Source: Arcobacter sp. F2176
GTDB taxonomy: Bacteria; Campylobacterota; Campylobacteria; Campylobacterales; Arcobacteraceae
Length of the DNA: 49,971 bases
Direction: 5' to 3'
Assembly: GCF_004116465.1 (NCBI RefSeq)
Contig: NZ_PDJV01000018.1
Span: forward strand, 1 to 49,971
In this document: positions 35,622-45,464 of the stretch, piece by piece
Layout of the letters: the number at the start of each line of letters is the position of its first letter
Position numbering within the stretch: position 1 is the stretch's first letter
Position numbers and translations under genes: made by a program
The notes under the pieces: generated by a model
The model's input: the letters and a program-made list of their open reading frames with translations, nothing else
Database searches by the model: none
Told to the model about the DNA's origin: nothing

Positions 35622-36554
35622 ATGTTTAGTTTTTTTAAAAAAGATAAAAAAGAGGAAACAATTGAAGAGAAAGAAGAGAATAAAAGTTTCTTTTCTTCTG
35701 CCTTATCAAAAACATTTGAAAATATAAAATCAGTAGTTCCTCAAAAAAAAGAGAAAATCTCTTTTGAAGATATAGAAGAGTTGCTTATTGAAGCTGATAT
35801 GGATTATTCTATTATCGAAAAAGCTATGGATGGACTTCCTGAGATGATAAATAGAAAGCAACTAAGACATAGACTTGTTATGCTTTTCGAACATGCGCCT
35901 GATGTTAATATGGAAAATCTACCCTCTCCTTTTGTTCAACTAATAATTGGAGTTAATGGTGCAGGTAAAACGACAACCATTGCAAAACTTGCAAATTTAT
36001 ACAAAAAAGACAATAAGTCAGTTATTTTAGGAGCTGGAGATACTTTTAGAGCAGCTGCTATTGAGCAACTATCTATTTGGGCTGATAAATTAGAAGTTCC
36101 TATTATAAAAACAAAACAAGGACATGATCCAAGTGCAGTTGCATATGATACTATCTCTTCTGCCGTTGCTAAAAATATTGATAATGTTATAATTGATACA
36201 GCAGGAAGATTACAAACTCAAACAAACCTATCAAATGAGTTAAAAAAGATAGTAAAAGTTTGTAACAAAGCAAAAGAAGGAGCTCCGCACCAAAAGCTTA
36301 TGATTCTTGATGGAACACAAGGTAATACTGCAATTGAGCAAGCAAAAGCTTTCAATGAAATGGTTGGAGTTGATGGTATTATTGTAACAAAACTTGATGG
36401 AACAGCAAAAGGTGGAGCGCTATTTTCTATATCAAATAGACTAGAACTTCCAATTTTTTATATTGGTGTTGGTGAAACAATGAATGATTTAGTTGAGTTC
36501 TCTCCTGATAATTTTGTAGATTCATTATTGGATGAAATATATATTTCAGAATAA
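35622..36554 (+). CDS. ftsY: Signal recognition particle receptor FtsY
   Basis: This 310-residue GTPase receives SRP-ribosome complexes at the inner membrane. It has a short charged N-terminal A region (1-35) in place of the long acidic one of E. coli, an N domain (36-100) and a G domain with GVNGAGKTTT (about 112-121), the DTFRAAA box, DTAGRLQ and TKLDGTAKGG. Length and order are typical for Campylobacterota. The ATG immediately follows the TAG of the TlpA-like gene, so it may depend on translational coupling. No strong ribosome binding site is visible. Confidence 0.94.
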   Translation: MFSFFKKDKKEETIEEKEENKSFFSSALSKTFENIKSVVPQKKEKISFEDIEELLIEADMDYSIIEKAMDGLPEMINRKQLRHRLVMLFEHAPDVNMENLPSPFVQLIIGVNGAGKTTTIAKLANLYKKDNKSVILGAGDTFRAAAIEQLSIWADKLEVPIIKTKQGHDPSAVAYDTISSAVAKNIDNVIIDTAGRLQTQTNLSNELKKIVKVCNKAKEGAPHQKLMILDGTQGNTAIEQAKAFNEMVGVDGIIVTKLDGTAKGGALFSISNRLELPIFYIGVGETMNDLVEFSPDNFVDSLLDEIYISE

Positions 36555-36576
36555 ATCATAATAAAAAGGAAATACC

Positions 36577-37461
36577 TTGGATATATTAAAATCAAAGTCA
36601 AACAAGTATTTTCTTTTTATATCCTTGCTTGCTTTAGTTTTAGTATCTTTTATCTTTTATATCTTGCTAAATATCAATAATCAAAAAAAACTAATATCAA
36701 ATCTTGAAAATTCTTTAGCAATAACTAAAAATTTATTAGAAGAAGAAAAAAGATATGCCCTTTCTTTATCAATTTTACTTTCACAAGATGAAGAGCTTAT
36801 AAATGCCTATGAAATCAATAACCGAAAAAAAGCCTTTGATATAGTAAATAAAAAAATAAATGGACTTAAAAAACTTCAAAATAGTCTTTTTGAAGTACAA
36901 ATTCATACAAAAGAGTTAAATACCTATCTTAGAAGTTGGGATTTTTCAAAAAAAGATATTCCATTATCATCTTTTAGAGAAGGTTTAGTCAAAGTAAAAA
37001 AAGAAAATAAACCTTTAGTCTCTATTGAATTAGGTAAAAGATTAAATATTAAAGCTATTTCTCCTATACCAAGAGATGGCAAATTTATAGGTTCTATTGA
37101 AGTAATTATTGGTTTTGATTATTTAGAAAAAGAGTTAAAAGACAAAGGCTATAGCCTAGATATTTTACTAAATAATAAATATCTAAATATCGCAACAACA
37201 CTAAAAAATAATCCAAAAATTGGTGAATTTACTTTAGTAAATAAAAAAACACTTAATACAAATTTTAATACAAATACACTAGAAGATTATGGATATTTTA
37301 CAGATGATGATAATGCTTTTAGCTATTTTACCTATTATTCACTCAATAGAGAAAAGCTTGGGTATTTTATTATTTCATTAAAAAATAGTTCAAAGCTTCA
37401 ATTAAATAATAATTATGAAAACAGATATATCAATACAAATAGTAAGGTAATAATTCAATGA
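36577..37461 (+). CDS. Membrane-anchored periplasmic cache-type sensor protein without a kinase
   Basis: This 294-residue protein has one N-terminal membrane helix (about 12-32), a periplasmic helix with charged heptads (35-90) and an alpha/beta region (about 90-270) like a double cache domain: RSWDFSKKD, PLVSIELGKRLNIKAISPIPRDGKFIGSIEVIIGFD. It ends without a second membrane helix or output domain, so it must signal through another protein. The start is TTG 36577, justified by AAAGGA 6 nt upstream. Its ATGA overlap with the response regulator, and the kinase behind it, make a three-gene unit in front of the tsdA-like gene. I infer that it senses a substrate of that cytochrome. Confidence 0.75.
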   Translation: MDILKSKSNKYFLFISLLALVLVSFIFYILLNINNQKKLISNLENSLAITKNLLEEEKRYALSLSILLSQDEELINAYEINNRKKAFDIVNKKINGLKKLQNSLFEVQIHTKELNTYLRSWDFSKKDIPLSSFREGLVKVKKENKPLVSIELGKRLNIKAISPIPRDGKFIGSIEVIIGFDYLEKELKDKGYSLDILLNNKYLNIATTLKNNPKIGEFTLVNKKTLNTNFNTNTLEDYGYFTDDDNAFSYFTYYSLNREKLGYFIISLKNSSKLQLNNNYENRYINTNSKVIIQ

Positions 37462-38120
37462 ATATACTTTTATTAGAAGATGATTTTGATTATAAAATAA
37501 GTATCAAAGAGTATTTAGAATCACTTGATTATAAAGTAGATGATTTTGAAAATGGAGAAGAAGCACTAAATGCAATTTATGAAAAAAATTATCACCTTTT
37601 GATTTTAGATATAAAAGTTCCTAATATAAGTGGTTATGATTTAGTTAGAACTTTAAAAAAAGATGAAAAAAACATTCCAGTGATTTTTATCACTTCATTA
37701 ACTGATATAAATAATCTAAGTATGGGTTATGAACTAGGATGCAATGATTATATAAAAAAACCTTTTTCATTAAAAGAGTTAAAATATAGAGTTGAGCAAG
37801 TAATAAAATCAGTCTATTTTAATGCTAATGAAAATATTCTCAAACTTGCTGAAGAGTTTTATTATAATACTAATAAAATGGAACTTCTAAGAAAAACAGA
37901 AGTCATAAACTTGACAAAAAAAGAGCATGAAGTGATTTTTTCTCTTTTAACTCATAAGAGCCAATTTGTAACCTTTGACACCCTAAGAGAAGAGGTTTGG
38001 GATAATAAATATATAAATGAATCTGATATTCGAGTATGCATAAAAAATATAAGAGCAAAAACCTCTAAAACATTTATTTTAAATCAAAGAGGACTAGGAT
38101 ATAAGATTGTTAGAGATTAA
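37458..38120 (+). CDS. OmpR-type response regulator
   Basis: This 220-residue protein has a receiver domain with Glu7/Asp8/Asp9, phosphoacceptor Asp51 (LLILDIKVP), FITSLTD and DYIKKPF. The winged-helix DNA-binding domain runs about 130-218 and ends in ILNQRGLGYKIV. It overlaps the cache-sensor gene by 4 bp and the kinase gene by 14 bp, so the three are translated from one mRNA. The DNA target is not visible, but the next gene downstream on the strand is the TsdA-like cytochrome gene, the obvious candidate. Confidence 0.92.
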   Translation: MNILLLEDDFDYKISIKEYLESLDYKVDDFENGEEALNAIYEKNYHLLILDIKVPNISGYDLVRTLKKDEKNIPVIFITSLTDINNLSMGYELGCNDYIKKPFSLKELKYRVEQVIKSVYFNANENILKLAEEFYYNTNKMELLRKTEVINLTKKEHEVIFSLLTHKSQFVTFDTLREEVWDNKYINESDIRVCIKNIRAKTSKTFILNQRGLGYKIVRD

Positions 38121-39240
38121 TACAAAGAATTATATTTTAAAACTAGCCCTTGGTTACTCTTTTTTGATTATTATTCTTATTTGTATACCTGCATATTTTT
38201 ATACACAAAGTGAACTTGAAAGTTATAAATACAATCAAGATAAACTCTTAAACATACATACTTCAAATATACAAAGAAGTATAAGTGACTTTTCTGATTC
38301 TAAAAGCGATATTTTTAACTTTCCAAAATCTTTTAGTTTTGATAGCTTTTTATTTAATAAAAATAACCAATTAATCTACTCTACAACAAATAAACGACTT
38401 GATATAAATAAACCACATCAACTTATAAAAAAAGTATCACTAAGCCCAAATAGACTAAATGCAAACTATCTTATAGTAACAAAAGTATTTACTTATGAAG
38501 AAATTTATATAAAAATGTCACTTTTAACTCTTATTCTTGGTGTATTTATTTTTATCTCTTTGTTTTTAATTTTAAAACAAAGCATTACTCCATATAAAAA
38601 AGCAAATGACTATCTTGACGCTTTTTTTAATGATGCAATGCATGAACTAAAAACACCCCTTGGAGTAATACAAATAAATCTTGAAATGCTTCAAGAAAAA
38701 CAAAAAGACTCAAAGGAGATATCGCGCTGTTTAAATGGGCTAAAAAACCTTCTTTTTGTATATGAGGATATAGAATATCTAATAAAAAATAAAAGAATAA
38801 CTTTTACAAAAGAAGAGTTAGATTTATCTTTGTTTTTAAAACAAAGAGTTGAATTATTTGAAAGTTTAGCAAAATCAAAAAATATCACTTTTGATTTAGA
38901 TATAGAAGATAATTTATTTATCTTTATAAATCGTGCTCAAATACAAAGAATAATAGACAACACCCTTTCAAATGCAATTAAATACTCTAAAGAAAACAAA
39001 AGAATAATTATAAAACTAAAAAAAGAAGCTCAAATCATACTTTGTATTCAAGACTTTGGAAAAGGGATAATTGATACTTCTACAATATTCAATAGATACT
39101 ATAGGGAAGACACTATAAAAGGTGGCTTTGGTATTGGATTAAATATTGTAAAAAACATTTGTGAAGAAAATGATATAAAAATAGAAGTAATATCAAAACT
39201 AGAAGAAGGTAGTACTTTTACATATTTCTTTAAATATTAA
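38107..39240 (+). CDS. Sensor histidine kinase
   Basis: This 377-residue kinase has two membrane helices (about 13-31 and 134-157) around a small, approximately 100-residue periplasmic segment. The phosphoacceptor is His179 in DAMHELKTPLG. The ATPase domain has DNTLSNAIKYS, DFGKGI and GFGIGLNIV. The start TTG 38107 overlaps the response regulator by 14 bp. The periplasmic loop is too small for a full cache domain, so it probably reads the state of the separate cache protein. The sequence from 39241 to 39323 carries the likely tsdA promoter. Confidence 0.9.
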   Translation: MLEINTKNYILKLALGYSFLIIILICIPAYFYTQSELESYKYNQDKLLNIHTSNIQRSISDFSDSKSDIFNFPKSFSFDSFLFNKNNQLIYSTTNKRLDINKPHQLIKKVSLSPNRLNANYLIVTKVFTYEEIYIKMSLLTLILGVFIFISLFLILKQSITPYKKANDYLDAFFNDAMHELKTPLGVIQINLEMLQEKQKDSKEISRCLNGLKNLLFVYEDIEYLIKNKRITFTKEELDLSLFLKQRVELFESLAKSKNITFDLDIEDNLFIFINRAQIQRIIDNTLSNAIKYSKENKRIIIKLKKEAQIILCIQDFGKGIIDTSTIFNRYYREDTIKGGFGIGLNIVKNICEENDIKIEVISKLEEGSTFTYFFKY

Positions 39241-39293
39241 CCTTTCCTTAATATATATATTTAAAAACAAACTTTATACTTACATTCAATTGT

Positions 39294-39299
39294 TATAAT
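39294..39299 (+). promoter_or_regulatory. -10 box of the tsdA-like gene
   Basis: TATAAT lies 24 nt before the ATG, after an AT-rich stretch; a clear AAGGAG ribosome binding site (39314-39319) follows. No convincing -35 box is seen, as is common in Campylobacterota. An operator for the upstream response regulator is expected nearby but is not recognised. Confidence 0.45.
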
Positions 39300-39323
39300 A
39301 TCTCTAAAGAATAAGGAGACAAT

Positions 39324-40250
39324 ATGAAAAAATTACTTTTATTAATTGCTTTTAGCTTAATCGCTTTTGCACAAACACCAGAAGTACCTAAAAATTACCC
39401 AAATGGAGAATTGGGAAGAATGGTAAAATTAGGTGAAGCTATTATGAACGAAACTAATACTCACCCTCTAACAAAAGACTTAGTAGGAAATAATCTACAA
39501 TGTAAAAGTTGTCACTTAATAGGTAATGACGGAAAACCTGGGACTATGACTACTATTGGAACATTTAGAGGAACAGCTGCATCTTTCCCTGCATTTTCAA
39601 AAAGAGAAAAAACAGTACAAACTCTACAAGACAGAATCAATAACTGTTATATGAGAAGTATGGATGGTAAAAGACCAATTATTGATACAGAAGCATCTGT
39701 TGCTATGGCTGCTTATATTACATGGCTTTCTACTGGTTTTGAAATCAACATGGATGAAAATAGACCATGTAGTGTACTTACAAGTAAAAGATGGGCAACT
39801 GAACAAAAAAAATTCGCAGCTATTCAAAAAAAAGCTACTCATGAAAACTACTTAGCTGGTAAAAAAATATTTGAAACAAAATGTGCATCATGTCATGGTA
39901 TGAATGGTGAAGGTGTTGCAGTGTTTCCTCCATTATGGGGACAAGATAAAAATGGTAAATGGCTATCTTATAATACAGGTGCTGGTATGAGTAAACTTAA
40001 CAAAGCTCCAGCTTGGATTAAAGAAAATATGCCATTAGGTCAAGGTGGAACATTAAGCGATCAAGAAGCTGCTGATGTAGCACTTTTTGTTGATGCACAA
40101 CCAAGAGCTAGTTTTGATTTAAAAGACCATTTACTTCCAAAAGAAGAAATGGGACATTATAATTCAAAAGTACATGAAGAAAAACACTCAGTTGAATCAA
40201 ACTTCAAAGCATTTGGACTTGATTTACAAAAAATAAAAACAGGTAAATAA
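39324..40250 (+). CDS. tsdA: TsdA-like dihaem cytochrome c (thiosulfate dehydrogenase / tetrathionate reductase)
   Basis: This 308-residue periplasmic protein has a signal peptide (1-16, ..IAFA|QTPE) and two haem c sites, C60-xx-C63-H64 and C187-xx-C190-H191. The segment NNCYMRSMDGK puts Cys108 where TsdA has its unusual haem 1 cysteine ligand. NMPLGQGG (Met236) and GAGM (Met222) are candidates for haem 2. The N-terminal part YPNGELGRMVKLGEAIM also fits TsdA. Members interconvert thiosulfate and tetrathionate; direction cannot be told. A strong AAGGAG ribosome binding site and its own promoter precede it, directly after the sensor-regulator-kinase genes. Confidence 0.82.
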   Translation: MKKLLLLIAFSLIAFAQTPEVPKNYPNGELGRMVKLGEAIMNETNTHPLTKDLVGNNLQCKSCHLIGNDGKPGTMTTIGTFRGTAASFPAFSKREKTVQTLQDRINNCYMRSMDGKRPIIDTEASVAMAAYITWLSTGFEINMDENRPCSVLTSKRWATEQKKFAAIQKKATHENYLAGKKIFETKCASCHGMNGEGVAVFPPLWGQDKNGKWLSYNTGAGMSKLNKAPAWIKENMPLGQGGTLSDQEAADVALFVDAQPRASFDLKDHLLPKEEMGHYNSKVHEEKHSVESNFKAFGLDLQKIKTGK

Positions 40251-40262
40251 TACTTTTAAATT

Positions 40263-40297
40263 AGGTGCTAAAAGATTTCTTAGCACCTATTTTATTT
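40263..40297. terminator. Bidirectional terminator between tsdA and the LysE gene
   Basis: AGGTGCTAA (40263-40271) and TTAGCACCT (40280-40288) form a perfect 9-bp stem with an 8-nt loop, followed on the plus strand by ATTTTATTTATT. On the minus strand the flank is TTTAAAAG, a weaker T-run. Confidence 0.8.
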
Positions 40298-40921
40298 ATT
40301 GGCATCAAAAAGAAGTTTAAATCCTACCAATGAAAAAGTAACTCCTACAAAACTATCAATATACTTTTTAAAATCAAAATACTTATTAACTACTCTTTGG
40401 TTAGAAAACATAAAAGCGTAAGCTATAAATATCACTATTCCAAAAGGTAAACAAAGTATTACAGGGAAATATATTGACATACTATTTTGTTCATTTGGCA
40501 AGGCTATTGCAATAATTGCAATCCATACTGCAATCGCTTTTGGATTTAGCAAATGCATCATTATGCCTGAGAAAAAATATTTTTTATAAGAATTTTTAGA
40601 CTCTTTTATTTCAACTTTTTTATACTCTTTTTTTGTAAGCATTTTAAAAGAGTTATATGCCAAATAAAGAAAATATAAACCACCTAAGATTTTTAAAATA
40701 TACAAAATATCAGAATATTTATTGAGAAGTGGTTGTAAACCAGAAGCTGCACAAATTCCCCAAAAAAAAGAACCAATAGTTACTCCAAGAGCAAAATAAA
40801 CCCCTGCTTTTCTTCCTGCATATATTGAAGTTTGAGCAATAGCAAGATTGCTAGGTCCAGGACTTGTAATACCCAAAATATAAATAAACAGTGCAATTAT
40901 AATATTAGAAAAAATTTCCAT
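40292..40921 (-). CDS. LysE/RhtB-family amino acid exporter
   Basis: This 209-residue inner-membrane protein has six membrane helices. The signature near the start is LGITSPGPSNLAIAQTSIYAGRKAGVYFALGVTIGSFFWG, and MMHLLNPKAIAVWI (about 118-131) is the second conserved block. Members export amino acids or related small molecules such as homoserine or lysine; the substrate cannot be assigned. The gene is followed by the shared terminator and preceded by the RNase H gene at a 11-bp distance, so it may be the last gene of the esterase-RNase H-exporter set. Confidence 0.9.
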   Translation of the reverse strand: MEIFSNIIIALFIYILGITSPGPSNLAIAQTSIYAGRKAGVYFALGVTIGSFFWGICAASGLQPLLNKYSDILYILKILGGLYFLYLAYNSFKMLTKKEYKKVEIKESKNSYKKYFFSGIMMHLLNPKAIAVWIAIIAIALPNEQNSMSIYFPVILCLPFGIVIFIAYAFMFSNQRVVNKYFDFKKYIDSFVGVTFSLVGFKLLFDANK

Positions 40922-40932
40922 ATAAATATCTC

Positions 40933-41397
40933 CTAGGATAAAAACTCTCTCAAAGCTTTTCGTGAAGCTTTATCAACCAAGTTAAAAAGTCTATCGATGT
41001 CATCTTTTTGACTTGAACTCTTATGACCTTTTACTTTTACAAATTTACAATGTGTTTTATCACATATTTCAAAAAACTTTTTATAAAGCTCTTTATTTTT
41101 TATCTCTTTTCCAGTACTACTTTTATAAAAGTTTCCTTCTAGCTTTTCTCTTCTATTTTCTAAGCCTAAAATATTTTGGCAATCAGTATAAATAATTATA
41201 TCATTACTTATGGTTTTTTCATCTTCTAAAGCCCAAAGGAAAACTTCTAATTCTAACTTTGTAGAAGAGGTATTTTCAAACTTTTTGAGTCTTATATTTT
41301 GTATACTTAAATTCTCATCATAGATAAAATAAGCCCCAAAGCCTATTTTTGATTGGGGATTTACACTTCCATCACAAAATAGTTTTAAAGGACTCAT
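40933..41397 (-). CDS. RNase H-like protein
   Basis: This 154-residue protein has an RNase H fold. The first strand is LKLFCDGSVNPQ with the catalytic Asp; KLELEVFLWALE supplies the Glu, IIYTDCQNILGLE the second Asp, and DRLFNLVDKASRKAL the last Asp. All four acidic positions therefore appear to be present, although the C-terminus is less like E. coli RnhA and the glycine-rich loop is short. It may be a free-standing RNase HI or a relative of unknown substrate. Its ATGA start overlaps the esterase gene by 4 bp. Confidence 0.78.
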   Translation of the reverse strand: MSPLKLFCDGSVNPQSKIGFGAYFIYDENLSIQNIRLKKFENTSSTKLELEVFLWALEDEKTISNDIIIYTDCQNILGLENRREKLEGNFYKSSTGKEIKNKELYKKFFEICDKTHCKFVKVKGHKSSSQKDDIDRLFNLVDKASRKALREFLS

Positions 41398-41945
41398 CTA
41401 AAGAAAAGAGTTATTTTTCTAAAATATCTTTCAACCTCATCAAAACTATGACTACCACCTTGCTCTATTATAAGCTCTGATTTTGGTAATTTTTCAACTG
41501 CATCATTGAAATCTAAAACCTCATCATCTTCTTGAAGTAATACCATAAAATTTGATTGCTCATTTATTTCAGCTACTTCTATTGATTTTAGATATGTCAA
41601 ATGCTCTTTTATAACTTCAAAACTTGAATAGTCATAATAATTTGTAGCTGTTCCAATTTTATCTAAAGTGTCATATGCATGAACGGCAGGATTAATTAAA
41701 ACTGCTTTTAAATTATATTTATTGGCTAAATAGATAGCATAATATCCACCCAAAGAAGAGCCTACTAAATAAACCTCTTGTTCTAAGCTAAGATAAGATT
41801 CAATAAGTTGTTCTAAGGTATCAATAGCAAGTGAGGGAACATATGAAAGTGATGGAGAGATTAACTCTTCATCAAAATATTCTTTAAAAAGTGCTGCTTT
41901 GTCACCAAGTCCAGATGAGGCAAAACCGTGTATATATATAATCAT
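41394..41945 (-). CDS. YqiA/YcfP-family alpha/beta-hydrolase
   Basis: This 183-residue small hydrolase begins IIYIHGFASSG, the first strand and oxyanion region of the family. The nucleophile elbow is VGSSLGGYYA (Ser at about 84). An acid (EDDEVLDF, Asp at about 151) and the final His in GGSHSFDEV complete the triad. This size and motif are those of YqiA-type esterases, which have no lid domain. Substrate unknown. It is the first gene of a short minus-strand run with RNase H and the exporter. Confidence 0.88.
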   Translation of the reverse strand: MIIYIHGFASSGLGDKAALFKEYFDEELISPSLSYVPSLAIDTLEQLIESYLSLEQEVYLVGSSLGGYYAIYLANKYNLKAVLINPAVHAYDTLDKIGTATNYYDYSSFEVIKEHLTYLKSIEVAEINEQSNFMVLLQEDDEVLDFNDAVEKLPKSELIIEQGGSHSFDEVERYFRKITLFFR

Positions 41946-42068
41946 TTCTACTCTTTTTAATTGTTTTTAAGGTGAGTATTCTATATTATTTATACTTAAG
42001 CTCTATTTGAAGTTGATAATTAAATAACTTTGTTAGATAAATAGCATGACAAAAAGTCATACTATTTT

Positions 42069-43982
42069 TTAAAATTTAGATTTTTGTACTTCTTCTACGA
42101 CTTTATCAGCCATACTGTGTACACTTTTTACTACTTCATTGATTTCAGAAGCAATTGCAGCATTTTCTTGTGTTGTTTTATCTAATTGTCCCACTGCTGA
42201 GTTTATTTGTTCAACTCCTATCATCTGTTCTTTTGCATTTGTTGTAACAGTATCAACAATAGAAGTGGTATTTATTATATTGTCATTTAGTTTTTCATAC
42301 CCCTCATACATAATATTTACTATATCTTTACCTTCATTAGAACTTTTTGTCGCACTTTCAACTAAAGCTTTTATCTCTTTTGCTGCTTCTGCACTTCTTG
42401 TTGCCAAGTTTCGCACTTCTCCTGCAACTACTGCAAATCCTTTTCCTGCTTCTCCAGCGGTTGCAGCTTCAACTGCTGCATTAAGTGATAAAATATTTGT
42501 TTGAAAGGCTATTTGATCTATTATAGCAATAGATTCAGTTATTGCATTTACATTATCATTTATTTGTTCCATTGAATTACTTGTTTTTTTAGATAACTCT
42601 TTACCTTTATTTACTTCATCTCTTAGTGATATAGAGTTAGAAGATAGTTCATTTATATTATTTGAATTTGCGCGCATAGTCTCTGTTATCTCTTCTAATG
42701 CTGCGGCTGTCTCTTCTAAACTTGCAGCTTGTTCATTTGCACTAACAGTTAGTCTATTCATATTAGATGTAAGATTATTTGCATTTTTATCTAATACTTC
42801 TGAATTCTCAAGATTTGTTTTTAGCATCATAGATATTTCTTGTCCAAGTTTATTCACTCCACTTGTCAATGAACAAAGTTCACCCTTACATGAAATAGTT
42901 GTTTGCTTAGTAAAGTCTCTACTCTCATATGATTTTAAAACATCAATTGTATGATTGATAGTATTATAAAGACTTCCAATCATGATGTTTAAATCTTCAG
43001 TTAATTCATTTATTACTGCATTTGTAGTTTTTGCTTCTACTTTTTTAGTCAATATTCCAGAACTAACATCATTTACTACTTTTGTAACATCTTCAATAAC
43101 TTTTTCATCTTGTTCTATTGTCTGTTTTACTTTTACTATATTTTCATTAATTCTTTTTGTCATAAGACCTATTTCATCTTTAGTTGTAACTTCTATCAAA
43201 CTTACATCTTTTTTCTCTTTATTTAGAAAAGATAAAAACGACAATAATCCCTCTTCAAATGTATTCAATGGATTTATTAGAGTTACTTTAGAGATAAAAG
43301 AGACAACAAATACAATAACAATCAATAACACAGTAATAATAGATATTAAAGTATATATTAAAGAGTTTACACCGCTATTTATTCTTTTTCTCTCTTTTGC
43401 AATATTTTTTTCTATATCATCAACATATATTCCTGTTACAATAGTCCAATTTAACTCTTTAACATATTTAGAAAAAGAGAGTTTTTTTATAATTTCATCA
43501 CTATTTGGTTTTTTATAAAAATATTCTACAAATTTATTATCATCATTTGCAGTATCAATTAACTCTTTTCTAAATTGAAACCCTTTTATATCAGGTTTAG
43601 TAATATCTGTTATAGTGTCATTTAGTTTTTGATTAGTCCCATGAAATGCAAACACATAATCATCTCCTTTTTTTTCATATGCAAAAAAGTAACCACTTCC
43701 GTTTAAATATCTTGATTGAGATATCACACTTATAACTTTTCTTTTTGCCTCATCAATAGTTTTTGAATTTCCAATTATTGCTTCAATAATTGTATATACA
43801 GTTAGAACTTCATTTTTTAAAAGTTCTTTCTTTTCATAGAGTATACTTTTTTCAAATTCTACTATTATTTTTTCACTATTATCATAAGTTAAATTTATAC
43901 TTACAATAGTTGTAATAATTACTATTAATAGAACTGGTAAAATTACCAGTGCTAATAATTTTCCCCTAATACTTTTAAACAC
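42069..43982 (-). CDS. Methyl-accepting chemotaxis protein with single cache domain
   Basis: This 637-residue receptor has a membrane helix (8-29), a periplasmic single cache (sCache_2) domain (about 35-195, including [10 protein letters not shown] and [11 protein letters not shown]), a second helix (about 208-232), HAMP-like helices and a C-terminal signalling domain (about 400-637). The hairpin tip is [28 protein letters not shown]. No CheR-binding pentapeptide is seen at the end (..EEVQKSKF). sCache_2 receptors often bind short organic acids. It is monocistronic, with about 80 bp of AT-rich spacer on the 3' side. Confidence 0.92.
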   Translation of the reverse strand: MFKSIRGKLLALVILPVLLIVIITTIVSINLTYDNSEKIIVEFEKSILYEKKELLKNEVLTVYTIIEAIIGNSKTIDEAKRKVISVISQSRYLNGSGYFFAYEKKGDDYVFAFHGTNQKLNDTITDITKPDIKGFQFRKELIDTANDDNKFVEYFYKKPNSDEIIKKLSFSKYVKELNWTIVTGIYVDDIEKNIAKERKRINSGVNSLIYTLISIITVLLIVIVFVVSFISKVTLINPLNTFEEGLLSFLSFLNKEKKDVSLIEVTTKDEIGLMTKRINENIVKVKQTIEQDEKVIEDVTKVVNDVSSGILTKKVEAKTTNAVINELTEDLNIMIGSLYNTINHTIDVLKSYESRDFTKQTTISCKGELCSLTSGVNKLGQEISMMLKTNLENSEVLDKNANNLTSNMNRLTVSANEQAASLEETAAALEEITETMRANSNNINELSSNSISLRDEVNKGKELSKKTSNSMEQINDNVNAITESIAIIDQIAFQTNILSLNAAVEAATAGEAGKGFAVVAGEVRNLATRSAEAAKEIKALVESATKSSNEGKDIVNIMYEGYEKLNDNIINTTSIVDTVTTNAKEQMIGVEQINSAVGQLDKTTQENAAIASEINEVVKSVHSMADKVVEEVQKSKF

Positions 43983-44147
43983 CCATAAACTCCTAAGTTT
44001 TATTCTAATATTTTTCTTAAATAATAATTATAATATTATTATTTATATTAAAATAAGATAAACTAATAATTAATATTAGTATTATTTGCTTATTAATATG
44101 AAATAGTATAGAATCTACACATTATAAAAAGCACTAAGGTAAAAAGC

Positions 44148-45014
44148 ATGAAATACAAGATTTCAAATAGTATTTTAGAAGTTTCAATAAAAGATTTTGG
44201 TGCAGAACTTTGTAGTCTAAAAAAAAGAAATGATTCTATTGAGTATCTCTGGCAAGGTGATAAAAAATACTGGAATCGTCATGCGCCTATTTTATTTCCT
44301 ATTGTTGGAAAACTAATAGATAATGAATATATTTATAACAATAAAACTTACAAAGTGGGACAACATGGTTTTGCTAGAGATAAATTATTTGAAGTTTTTG
44401 CAAAAGAAAATGATTACATTTCTTTTAAACTTACAAGTTCAAAAGAAACACTTGAAATCTATCCTTTTAATTTTGAATTATATTTAAGTTATAGATTAAT
44501 AAATAACTCTCTTAAAATATCATATAAAGTAGTAAACAAATCTCAAAAAAAGATGTATTTTTCAATAGGTGCTCACCCTGCTTTTAATTGGCCTTTGGAA
44601 AAAGGAAATAAAGGTGATTATTACTTAGAGTTTGAAAATACAAAAGAGTTAGAAAGATTACCTTTAACTGTAGATGGTATATCTGAGAAAAAAGAGATAG
44701 TTAATTTAGAAGATAATAAATTACATTTAAATGAAGAGCTTTTTAAAGATGATGCCTTAGTTATACAAAACCTAAAAAACAAAACAATCACTTTTAAAAA
44801 CTCTAAAGATGATAAAAGTATAAAGATGTCATTTGAGGGTTTTGCTTATCTTGGACTTTGGTCAAAACAAAGCGGTGCGCCATTTATCTGCATAGAGCCT
44901 TGGCATGGTATTGCTGATTTTATAGGACATAATAAAAAACTTGAAAACAAAAAAGGAATAATCACTTTATTAGAAAATGAGATATTTGAAAGTAGTTATA
45001 CTATTTCGGTATAA
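44148..45014 (+). CDS. Aldose 1-epimerase family protein (LacX-like)
   Basis: This 288-residue cytosolic beta-sandwich protein has the mutarotase pattern. It begins YKISNSILEVSIKDFGAELCSLK and continues with RHAPILFPIVGKL, the first catalytic His region GQHGFARDKLFEV, SIGAHPAFNWP and the terminal catalytic Glu in FICIEPWHGIADF. That layout matches the LacX/YihR-like branch rather than GalM. The natural sugar is unknown. It is monocistronic and ends only 1 bp from the stop codon of the convergent deaminase gene. Confidence 0.88.
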   Translation: MKYKISNSILEVSIKDFGAELCSLKKRNDSIEYLWQGDKKYWNRHAPILFPIVGKLIDNEYIYNNKTYKVGQHGFARDKLFEVFAKENDYISFKLTSSKETLEIYPFNFELYLSYRLINNSLKISYKVVNKSQKKMYFSIGAHPAFNWPLEKGNKGDYYLEFENTKELERLPLTVDGISEKKEIVNLEDNKLHLNEELFKDDALVIQNLKNKTITFKNSKDDKSIKMSFEGFAYLGLWSKQSGAPFICIEPWHGIADFIGHNKKLENKKGIITLLENEIFESSYTISV

Positions 45015-45015
45015 C

Positions 45016-45453
45016 TTATACTCCAATATCTTCATTCCAAAGTTCTGGATTATTTTTTATAAATGTTTCCATTAAATTGATACACTCTTGATTATCCATA
45101 ACTTTTACATCTACTCTCCTTGATTTTACATACTCTTCAGGTCCTTGAAATGTTTTGTTTTCACCAATAACAACTTTTGATATTCCATAAAGTAAAACTG
45201 CTCCACTACACATATCACAAGGTGATAAAGTAGAATACAAAGTTGCTCTTTTATAATCACTTGCCTTTATGCGTCCTGCATTTTCTAAACAATCCATCTC
45301 AGCATGTAAAACTGCGCTTCCATTTTGGACTCTTCTATTATGTCCACGACCTACTATTTTATCATCAATAACAAGTACTGAGCCAATAGGTATTCCACCC
45401 TCATCCAAACCTTTTTTTGCTTCTTCAATTGCAGCTTGTAAGAATTTGTCCAT
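45016..45453 (-). CDS. Cytosine deaminase of the fungal (Fcy1) type
   Basis: This 145-residue zinc enzyme probably turns cytosine into uracil. The zinc site is complete: His50 and the proton-shuttle Glu52 in LHAEMD, Cys79 and Cys82 in SPCDMC. From memory, other segments match yeast Fcy1 unusually well: GGIPIGSVLV, GRGHNRRVQNGSAVLHAE, TLSPCDMCSGAVLLYGI, VVIGEN and the ending NPELWNEDIG. Bacterial cytosine deaminase CodA belongs to another fold, and tRNA deaminase TadA lacks these flanks. The gene starts 12 bp after the BNR-repeat gene and so shares its transcript. Confidence 0.82.
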   Translation of the reverse strand: MDKFLQAAIEEAKKGLDEGGIPIGSVLVIDDKIVGRGHNRRVQNGSAVLHAEMDCLENAGRIKASDYKRATLYSTLSPCDMCSGAVLLYGISKVVIGENKTFQGPEEYVKSRRVDVKVMDNQECINLMETFIKNNPELWNEDIGV

Positions 45454-45464
45454 AGTATTGCCTT

